Positions 1 through 5,609 of a stretch of 5,609 nucleotides of DNA are shown here, in pieces (position 1 is the first letter of the stretch; each line of letters opens with the position of its first letter). The stretch spans positions 1 through 5,609 of the forward strand of contig JAGVFD010000232.1 in the NCBI GenBank assembly GCA_020057805.1, read 5' to 3'. This stretch comes from Sideroxydans sp. (GTDB lineage: Bacteria; Pseudomonadota; Gammaproteobacteria; Burkholderiales; Gallionellaceae). A program made the position numbers and the translations under genes. The notes beneath the pieces were generated by a model. That model worked only from the letters and a program-made list of their open reading frames with translations, had not been told where the DNA came from and ran no database searches.

Positions 1-1
1 A

Positions 2-2683
2 AAATACAACGTAGGTGAAAAAGCCATCATCCAGTTGCCTGAAGCCACTCAAGGCCGCGCACTGGTTACCATTGAAAACGGCGCGAACATACTTGAGGCA
101 AGGTGGATAGAGTTCTCAGCAGACCAAGCCAATAACAAAGAAAAATCGCGCTTTGAAATTCCCATCACACGTGCGATGACGCCCAATGTGTATGTCAGCG
201 TGACCTTGATTCAGCCGCATGAAGGCAAGAAAAATGATTTGCCGATTCGCATGTATGGCGTGATTCCGCTACATGTGTCTGATCCCGAAACGCTGTTAAA
301 ACCTGTGTTGCATGCCGCCAATGAGTGGAAGCCTGAAGCCAAAGTTGCCTTTGAAGTTTCAGAAGCCAATGGGCGTGAAATGGCTTACACCGTTGCCGTG
401 GTGGATGAAGGCTTGCTAGGTCTCACCAATTTCAAAACGCCCGAATTGCACAGCCACTTCTACCAACGCGAGGCCTTGGGCATTACCACTTGGGATTTAT
501 TTGACGAAGTGGCCGGTGCTTACGGCGCAAAACTCGACCGCTTACTCGCCATCGGCGGCAGTGATGCGGATGCAGCAAAGGATGCGAAGCGCGAGAAAAA
601 ACGCTTTCCCCCTGTCGTCAAATACTTTGGCCCTTTCAAGCTCGCCAAGGGTGAAAAAGCAAAGCATGAATTCCAACTGCCTGCTTATGTGGGAGCGGTG
701 CGTCTCATGCTAATTGCAGGCAATGCCAACCCGAATGGGGCAGGCAGTGCTTATGGCTCGACAGAAAAATCTGTGTATGTGCGCCAACCTTTGATGCTGA
801 TGCCGACACTTCCGCGTGTGGTTGGACCAGAAGAAGAATTCACCGTGCCCGTTTCTATTTTCGTGATGGATAACGCGATTAAAGAAGTCACCCTCAAGCT
901 AGAGGTGGGTTCGGAATTTGAATTGGTGAATAAAAATCCGGTGAGTGTTACGTTCGACAAGCCCGATGAAAAATTGGGCATGCTCAAACTCAAAAGTGGT
1001 GCGCGATTAGGTAAAGGTAGTTTGAAGTTCGTCGTAACCAGCGGCAAACATGAAGCGCACGCCGAAGTTTTCCTTGAAGTGCGCAGCCCCAATCCGCCCT
1101 CTACCCGTCATCAACGCAAGGCGCTGGCACCAGGTGAAACATGGGAGGTCGAGGTATTACCTCACGGCTTGCCTTCCACCAATGTCACTACGTTGGAAAT
1201 GTCGGCCATGCCGCCGCTCGATTTGGAGCGGCACTTACAGTATTTGATTCGCTACCCGCATGGGTGCGTCGAGCAAACCACGTCCGCCGCATTCCCCCAA
1301 CTGTATCTGGCCTCGCTCACCAAGTTGGAAGATTCCCGCAAGAAGGAAATCGAAAGCAACGTACAAGCAGCCATCGGAAAACTGCGCAGCTTCCAACAAC
1401 CGAATGGCGCATTTGACTATTGGCCGGGCGGTTTCAATGCCGTGTTTGATGAGCGTGAAGCGTGGTCTACCAACTACGTCGGACACTTTATGGTGGAGGC
1501 TAACAAGTTAGGCTACCAACTGCCACCCGCCATGTTGGCGGATTGGGTGCGCTTCCAAAAATCTGCCGCGCAAGCTTGGACTAATAGTCAGCCAAGCGCT
1601 TCGTTGAATCAGGCTTATCGCTTGTACACCTTGGCTCTGGCTAGCCAGCCCGAGCTGGGTGCGATGAATCGCTTGCGTGAAACGACCAATCTACCCACCG
1701 CCGCGCGCTGGATGCTGGCCGCGTCTTACAAGTTGGTTGGTCAGGACGAAGTGGCAAATCAGTTAGCCAAGGGCGACCCCATGAACTTGAGCAATTACGT
1801 ACAGCCTGATGCCACTTTTGGCTCTCGCTTGCGCGATGCCGCCATCGTGCTCAATAGCTTGGTCATCCTCAATCAGCTCGATCAAGCCAAGCCGCTGGTG
1901 GATGAAATTTCCGCTCAACTCGCTTCTGACAATTGGTACAGCACACAATCGCTGTCGTACTCGTTGATGGCGATGTCGAAGTTTGCGGGCAGCAGTAATA
2001 ACGCCGACTACAGCTTTGAGCGCACGGTCATCGGCAAATCTGAACGCGTTAAATCGAGTAGCCCTATCCACACCTCAGAGCTTAAAAACTTCCCCGACCA
2101 AGGGGGCAAAGTCATCCTAAAAAATACATCCGAGCGCAGTTTATTCGCGACGCTCGTGACGCGAGGCATTGCCAAAGCGGGAGCGGATGAAGCGGCCTCT
2201 TCTGGCTTGTCGCTTGAGGTTAGTTACACCGATGAGGGGGGTAATCCCTTGGACATCAGCCACCTCAAACAAGGACAAGATGTGATGGCAAAAGTGACCG
2301 TTAAAAATCTCGGTGCAGTGAAGGTGGACAACCTAGCGCTGACCCAGATGGTGGCCGCCGCTTATGAAATTCACAACGAGCGGATGGATGGAGTAAATAA
2401 CATTGGGGCGCGTGTGGGGCAACAAAATACACCGGGCTACTCCCCCTTTGGCGCACCTGCCGTGGCGGCGAGTACGCTAGAACATCTCGACATTCGTGAT
2501 GATCGTGTGTTGCGTTATTTCGCATTAAAAGCAGGCGAGAGCATTCAGTTTTCCACCCGACTGAATGCGGCCTATTTGGGGCATTTTTATCAACCCAGTA
2601 TCATCGTTGAGGCGATGTATGACGCCACCAAAAATGCGCGCAGCAAAGGGCTGTGGATTGATGTGACTTCAGCTGCGCCCTAA
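2..2683 (+). CDS. Bacterial alpha-2-macroglobulin family protein, C-terminal part (5' end outside window)
   Basis: Large periplasmic protease trap, usually a lipoprotein in bacteria. A bound protease cuts the bait, the internal thioester is exposed and the protease is covalently captured. The frame is open from base 2 and upstream residues already match the family (Y-x-V-G-E, then GRALVTIENG), so the TTG at 35 is not the true start; the N-terminus with signal peptide lies outside. Numbering from base 2 (893 residues): end of the bait-region domain (A2M_N_2/BRD) about 1-150, including VVDEGLLGL at 133-141; a Lys/Arg-rich linker near 187-201; the A2M domain from about 250 (YVRQPLMLMPTLPR); the thioester motif GCVEQ with Cys422 (bases 1265-1267) opening the alpha-helical thioester domain; and a C-terminal receptor-binding-like domain ending in VEAMYDATKNARSKGLWIDV. 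About 470 residues follow the Cys, as in E. coli YfhM. It is followed by pbpC, the classic partner. It reads as the Bacteroidetes-like subtype (from memory). No frameshift is seen. Confidence 0.93.
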   Translation, partial: KYNVGEKAIIQLPEATQGRALVTIENGANILEARWIEFSADQANNKEKSRFEIPITRAMTPNVYVSVTLIQPHEGKKNDLPIRMYGVIPLHVSDPETLLKPVLHAANEWKPEAKVAFEVSEANGREMAYTVAVVDEGLLGLTNFKTPELHSHFYQREALGITTWDLFDEVAGAYGAKLDRLLAIGGSDADAAKDAKREKKRFPPVVKYFGPFKLAKGEKAKHEFQLPAYVGAVRLMLIAGNANPNGAGSAYGSTEKSVYVRQPLMLMPTLPRVVGPEEEFTVPVSIFVMDNAIKEVTLKLEVGSEFELVNKNPVSVTFDKPDEKLGMLKLKSGARLGKGSLKFVVTSGKHEAHAEVFLEVRSPNPPSTRHQRKALAPGETWEVEVLPHGLPSTNVTTLEMSAMPPLDLERHLQYLIRYPHGCVEQTTSAAFPQLYLASLTKLEDSRKKEIESNVQAAIGKLRSFQQPNGAFDYWPGGFNAVFDEREAWSTNYVGHFMVEANKLGYQLPPAMLADWVRFQKSAAQAWTNSQPSASLNQAYRLYTLALASQPELGAMNRLRETTNLPTAARWMLAASYKLVGQDEVANQLAKGDPMNLSNYVQPDATFGSRLRDAAIVLNSLVILNQLDQAKPLVDEISAQLASDNWYSTQSLSYSLMAMSKFAGSSNNADYSFERTVIGKSERVKSSSPIHTSELKNFPDQGGKVILKNTSERSLFATLVTRGIAKAGADEAASSGLSLEVSYTDEGGNPLDISHLKQGQDVMAKVTVKNLGAVKVDNLALTQMVAAAYEIHNERMDGVNNIGARVGQQNTPGYSPFGAPAVAASTLEHLDIRDDRVLRYFALKAGESIQFSTRLNAAYLGHFYQPSIIVEAMYDATKNARSKGLWIDVTSAAP
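560..604 (+). other. Lys/Arg/Asp-rich linker, candidate protease bait segment of the alpha-2-macroglobulin
   Basis: The encoded stretch SDADAAKDAKREKKR is low in complexity, highly charged and has no hydrophobic core. It lies between the bait-region domain and the start of the A2M domain, which is where the exposed bait loop sits in this family. It offers many trypsin-like cleavage sites. The composition and position are seen directly; the bait role is inferred. Confidence 0.4.
1262..1276 (+). other. Thioester motif GCVEQ of the alpha-2-macroglobulin
   Basis: The codons encode G-C-V-E-Q within RYPHGCVEQTTS. In this family the Cys and Gln side chains form the internal thioester that links covalently to the trapped protease. 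Both residues are present, so this copy is predicted to be a thioester-active type and not one of the bacterial variants that have lost the Cys. Confidence 0.9.
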
Positions 2684-2696
2684 TCATTAACGATTA

Positions 2697-2726
2697 TCCG
2701 CGCTTAGGCAAACACCCAAGCGCGGA
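2697..2726 (+). terminator. GC-rich intergenic hairpin after the alpha-2-macroglobulin gene
   Basis: TCCGCGCTT (2697-2705) pairs perfectly with AAGCGCGGA (2718-2726). After one A-C mismatch two more G-C pairs can form, leaving a 6-base loop. It starts 13 bases after the upstream stop codon. No T-run follows (the next bases are CAAACAAGTCC), so it is not a canonical Rho-independent terminator. It may partly attenuate transcription into pbpC or protect the upstream mRNA end. The structure is certain on paper; the role is inferred. Confidence 0.5.
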
Positions 2727-2788
2727 CAAACAAGTCCTTTCACTTGCACATCTCTGCCAACTCAAAATTAATCAACACCCTTAAATTG

Positions 2789-5131
2789 ATGTTGCTTCAG
2801 CATCGACGAAAGTGGGCGATTGGCTTGCTTTTATTGGCGGCCTGTATCGGCATTTGGCGAAGTTTGCCTACGCCACTTTTTTCCGCTCCCCCGTCCACCA
2901 TCTTGTTGGCTCGCGATGAATCTTTGCTCGGCGCACGCATCGCAGCCGATGGCCAGTGGCGATTTCCAGCGGGGGCAAGCGTGCCCGAAAAGTTTCGCAT
3001 CGCACTGGTGACGTATGAAGACAAGCGATTTTCTTTTCATCTTGGCATCGACCCACTGGCACTAGCCAGAGCCGTTCGACTCAATTTTGCGCAAGGCCAT
3101 ACCGTCAGTGGCGCTAGCACCATCACGATGCAAACCATACGCTTGGCGCGTGAAAGTCAGCAGCGAAATTACCTCAACAAAACCGTCGAAATGTTGCTGG
3201 CATTACGCTTGGAGATGCAATACAGCAAGCAGGAAATCATTGAGCTGTACGCAGCCAATGCACCTTTCGGCGGCAATGTGGTGGGGCTGGAAGCCGCCGC
3301 TTGGCGCTATTTTGGACGTGATCCGAAGCGGCTATCTTGGGCAGAAATATGCACACTGGCGGTATTGCCCAATAGCCCAGCGCTGATTCACCCCGGACGC
3401 AATCGCGACTTGCTTTTGAAAAAACGAAATCGCTTATTACAAAGCCTGCATGAAACGGGGCAACTGTCGGAGATGGATTTACGTTTGGCACTACTGGAAG
3501 CGATTCCACAGCAACCGCTTGCTTTGCCACAACTGGCACCACACTTACTCGACACGCTGCATGCCAACGCACCGCAAACCTATCGCTTCAAAACCACACT
3601 CGATGCGAATCTACAACGTGCTGCCACCGATGGGGTACGCGAGCGTATTAAAGATTTATCCCGCCAAGGTATTCATAACACCGCCGCACTCTTCATTGAT
3701 AACCGCAACTTTGAGGTGCTGGCTTACGTGGGCAATGCGGAATACTCGGTGAACAATGAGCGCGGCTACGCGGTTGATATTGTGCGTAGGCCACGCAGTA
3801 GCGGCAGCATCTTAAAACCTCTCCTGTTTGCCACCATGCTGGATGCGGGTGAGATTTTACCGACCACACTGATAGCGGATATTCCCACCCAGTACGGCGG
3901 TTACATGCCCGAAAATTTTGACCATCAATTCCGTGGTGCAGTGCCCGCCCAAGTAGCACTTTCTCAATCACTCAATGTGCCGGCCGTGCGTATGCTTAAG
4001 CGCCACGGCGTGCATCGCTTCTATGATTTTTTGAAGCACTTGGGCATGTCTAGCCTCACTAGAAATGTAGATGACTACGGGCTGTCCTTGATACTCGGCG
4101 GCGCGGAAGTTTCTTTGTGGGAGGTGGCGCATTTCTACGCCAATCTTTCTAACCTTGCGCAACCTGGTTTAGTCAAACACCCCCATCAATATCATGCTCT
4201 GCGTTTATGGCGCGATGCCTCTGTTGCCGCACCAACGAATGCAGAAATCAGCCCGGGCGCCGCATGGCTAACCCTGCGCGCCTTACTTGAAGTGTCACGC
4301 CCCGGCGAAGAAGGATATTGGAAAAACTTTTCCAGCACTCGCGTGATTTCTTGGAAAACAGGAACCAGCTGGGGATTCCGCGATGCGTGGGCGGTCGGCA
4401 CCAATTCGCACTACACCATTGCCGTGTGGAGCGGGAATGCCACAGGTGAAGGCAGGCCAGGTCTCACGGGAAGCACCGCCGCCGCCCCCTTGTTGTTTGA
4501 TTTATTTAACCGCGTTGAACGTGCCAATTGGTTTGCCACACCCGAGCTGTATTTGAAGGAGTTGGACGTGTGTAAAGACAATGGATTTCTCAATAACGGT
4601 TACTGCGAGACAGAAAAACAATTGGCCCCCATCAACAGCAATTTTTCGCAGATTAGTCCACATCATCTACGCCTGCATTTAGATTCATCTGGCCCATTTC
4701 GTGTACACAGTGGGTGTGAGCGCGTGTTCGCAATGAGAAATGAGGATTGGTTTTCGCTCCCCCCCACGCAAGAATTTTACTTTCGGCGACACCATGCCGA
4801 CTACCGCACCTTGCCGCCTTTCCGCAAAGATTGTGAATCTGCGCTGGTTGCCGAAATCAACCAGCGCCCGCTCGATTTCATTTACCCCACCGAAGCGGCG
4901 CGCATCTACATTCCCGTGGATTTTGCTGAAAAGAAAGGACTTACTGTATTTGAAGCGGTGCATCGCAAGCGCGACTCGGTAATTCACTGGCATTTAGATA
5001 ATCAATATCTTGGCTCAACCCGCACCTTCCATCAACAAGCGCTAGATGCTACTCCGGGCGCTCACGTCATCACCATTGTTGATCAAGAAGGTAATCAACA
5101 ATCCCGTCACTTTGAAATTTTGGCTGAATAG
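2789..5131 (+). CDS. pbpC: Penicillin-binding protein 1C (bifunctional peptidoglycan glycosyltransferase/transpeptidase)
   Basis: Inner-membrane enzyme with its bulk in the periplasm; it polymerises lipid II into glycan strands and may crosslink peptides. From the ATG it has 780 residues, close to E. coli PbpC (770). Order: basic start and one membrane segment (about 9-23); GT51 domain with EDKRF (catalytic Glu77), SGASTITMQ (107-115), second Glu134 and LYAANAPFGG (153-162); transpeptidase domain with SILK (nucleophile Ser340, Lys343), SLN (394-396) and KTGT (523-526); and a C-terminal BiPBP_C domain (about 693-779), which separates PbpC from PBP1a/1b. Cysteines at 595, 606, 643 and 682 could form periplasmic disulphides. 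Start choice: an in-frame stop at 2705 limits extension; TTG at 2744 would add 15 residues. Neither start has a clear Shine-Dalgarno site, and ATG puts the anchor at the very N-terminus as usual. It lies 105 bases after the alpha-2-macroglobulin gene, its known partner, with a hairpin between. All catalytic motifs are intact. Confidence 0.95.
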   Translation: MLLQHRRKWAIGLLLLAACIGIWRSLPTPLFSAPPSTILLARDESLLGARIAADGQWRFPAGASVPEKFRIALVTYEDKRFSFHLGIDPLALARAVRLNFAQGHTVSGASTITMQTIRLARESQQRNYLNKTVEMLLALRLEMQYSKQEIIELYAANAPFGGNVVGLEAAAWRYFGRDPKRLSWAEICTLAVLPNSPALIHPGRNRDLLLKKRNRLLQSLHETGQLSEMDLRLALLEAIPQQPLALPQLAPHLLDTLHANAPQTYRFKTTLDANLQRAATDGVRERIKDLSRQGIHNTAALFIDNRNFEVLAYVGNAEYSVNNERGYAVDIVRRPRSSGSILKPLLFATMLDAGEILPTTLIADIPTQYGGYMPENFDHQFRGAVPAQVALSQSLNVPAVRMLKRHGVHRFYDFLKHLGMSSLTRNVDDYGLSLILGGAEVSLWEVAHFYANLSNLAQPGLVKHPHQYHALRLWRDASVAAPTNAEISPGAAWLTLRALLEVSRPGEEGYWKNFSSTRVISWKTGTSWGFRDAWAVGTNSHYTIAVWSGNATGEGRPGLTGSTAAAPLLFDLFNRVERANWFATPELYLKELDVCKDNGFLNNGYCETEKQLAPINSNFSQISPHHLRLHLDSSGPFRVHSGCERVFAMRNEDWFSLPPTQEFYFRRHHADYRTLPPFRKDCESALVAEINQRPLDFIYPTEAARIYIPVDFAEKKGLTVFEAVHRKRDSVIHWHLDNQYLGSTRTFHQQALDATPGAHVITIVDQEGNQQSRHFEILAE

Positions 5132-5609
5132 TCTGCGCAGACTAAACCTTGAATCCACTGCTGATACAGCTGATTCGCTGCGTGATGCAAAGACGGTAGT
5201 TTGGCGTGCATCTGTGCTTGCATGAGGGGTGCGGATTGCACGGCGGGGCTGTGTTGCGCGGCGGCGATTTCGTCTGCGCCGATGGCGCACCATTCAACAA
5301 TCATCTCTGCGCTCATCTCGACATGGCATTGCAGGGCGAGGTGTTTACCCAGTACGTAGGCTTGATGAGCGCAATACTCGCTAGACAGCAACGGCACGGC
5401 ACCCTGCGGCAAGGAGAAAGTTTCGCCGTGCCAATGGAATGCCTCGAAGGATTTAACTTCGCCCAACCAAGTGCGCGCGCTGTCGTTAGTGGCGGCTTCA
5501 ACCTTACCCCAACCGATTTCCTTAATTTGAATTGTGCCGAGCGATTCGTTCGCCTTCTCCCCTGCTTGCGGGAGAGGGAAGATTGCTTGCTTGTTTTGCT
5601 CGCCACCTA
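5107..5609 (-). CDS. Class I glutamine amidotransferase, C-terminal part (5' end outside window)
   Basis: Fragment of a GMP-synthase-like class I glutamine amidotransferase (GATase1), a family that releases ammonia from glutamine for an acceptor substrate. On the - strand the frame is open from the right edge to a TGA at 5107-5109, with about 166 complete codons. Family marks: a glycine pair near the edge, then KEIGWGKVE, FHWHGETFSLPQGA, and LALQCHVEM, in which His (5323-5325) and Glu (5317-5319) are the expected catalytic residues of the Cys-His-Glu triad. The Cys and N-terminal half are not in the window. A TTG at 5464-5466 is not a likely start because family sequence (KEIGWGKVE) continues upstream. 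Between the glycine pair and EIGW there are about 27 residues where homologues usually have a handful; a palindromic repeat lies in that insert. The 3' end overlaps the end of pbpC by 25 bases. The substrate cannot be told; guaA itself is unlikely, as no synthetase domain follows. Confidence 0.85.
   Translation of the reverse strand, partial: GGEQNKQAIFPLPQAGEKANESLGTIQIKEIGWGKVEAATNDSARTWLGEVKSFEAFHWHGETFSLPQGAVPLLSSEYCAHQAYVLGKHLALQCHVEMSAEMIVEWCAIGADEIAAAQHSPAVQSAPLMQAQMHAKLPSLHHAANQLYQQWIQGLVCADYSAKISK
5129..5144. repeat. 16-base perfect palindrome at the convergent junction
   Basis: TAGTCTGCGCAGACTA reads the same on both strands and begins with the TAG stop codon of pbpC. It also lies within the last codons of the convergent amidotransferase gene. 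It could fold into a short hairpin in either transcript, but no T-run adjoins it, so a bidirectional terminator is only possible. A protein-binding site is another option. Confidence 0.45.
5553..5578. repeat. REP-like imperfect palindrome inside the amidotransferase gene
   Basis: CCTTCTCCC (5553-5561) pairs with GGGAGAGGG (5570-5578) through one T-G wobble, around an 8-base loop CTGCTTGC. The CTCTCCC...GCTTGC...GGGAGAG style resembles dispersed intergenic palindromes found in many proteobacterial genomes (recalled, not searched). Here it is read in frame on the - strand as FPLPQAGEK, a peptide typical of translated repeats of this kind. It coincides with extra residues compared with the amidotransferase family. 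Confidence 0.5.

Noticed and set aside
35..37. TTG as the start of the alpha-2-macroglobulin gene
   Set aside because: The frame is open to the left edge, the residues before it fit the family, and such proteins are normally about 1600-1900 residues. The gene is cut by the window.
751..2071. Long antisense frames across the alpha-2-macroglobulin gene
   Set aside because: They are shadows of the coding strand with no recognisable motifs and no start signals.
2744..2772. Possible internal promoter before pbpC (TTGCAC, 17 bases, ATTAAT)
   Set aside because: Only 3 of 6 and 4 of 6 matches to the sigma-70 boxes; this is expected by chance in an A/T-rich spacer.
5464..5466. TTG on the - strand as the start of the amidotransferase gene
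   Set aside because: Family sequence (KEIGWGKVE and a glycine pair) lies upstream in the same frame, and the catalytic Cys half must lie beyond the right edge.
5313..5606. A second - strand open frame of 97 codons
   Set aside because: It is an alternative frame of the amidotransferase gene; its translation is rich in basic residues and resembles no family, while the other frame carries clear motifs.
1..5609. CRISPR arrays, tRNA or rRNA genes, transposases
   Set aside because: No regularly spaced direct repeats, no RNA gene sequence and no transposase motifs were seen; nearly the whole window is taken up by three protein genes.

Overview
The window holds three protein-coding genes. Two of them form a co-directional pair on the + strand, and the third is a fragment of a convergent gene on the - strand. 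Base composition is moderate and even along the window. The organism looks Gram-negative: a bacterial alpha-2-macroglobulin followed by penicillin-binding protein 1C (PbpC) is a known envelope pairing that only makes sense in a cell with a periplasm. A dispersed palindromic repeat near the right edge and the style of the glutamine amidotransferase suggest a proteobacterium, possibly a betaproteobacterium. From memory of the families, however, the alpha-2-macroglobulin and PbpC resemble the versions common in Bacteroidetes more than the E. coli YfhM/PbpC pair. The taxonomic call is therefore inference with low confidence.

Layout. Bases 1-2683 are the C-terminal 893 residues of a large alpha-2-macroglobulin whose start lies left of the window. 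It has the end of the bait-region domain, a Lys/Arg-rich linker where a bait would sit, the A2M domain, the thioester motif GCVEQ and the C-terminal receptor-binding-like domain. Bases 2684-2788 are a short spacer with a strong GC-rich hairpin just after the stop codon. Bases 2789-5131 (or from a TTG at 2744) are a complete pbpC: membrane anchor, GT51 glycosyltransferase, transpeptidase with SxxK, SxN and KTGT, and a BiPBP_C C-terminal domain. The - strand from the right edge down to 5107 is the C-terminal part of a class I glutamine amidotransferase. Its last codons overlap the end of pbpC, and a REP-like palindrome lies inside its reading frame.

How the genes work together. The accepted model for this pair is that the alpha-2-macroglobulin traps foreign proteases that enter the periplasm, while PbpC polymerises and crosslinks peptidoglycan, perhaps repairing the wall after attack. 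The amidotransferase shows no link to this module beyond being its convergent neighbour. I see no wholly new system here. The points that merit checking are the bait-like linker, the intergenic hairpin, the lipobox-like sequence in the PbpC anchor, a variant GT51 motif, the palindrome at the convergent junction, and the repeat inside the amidotransferase gene.
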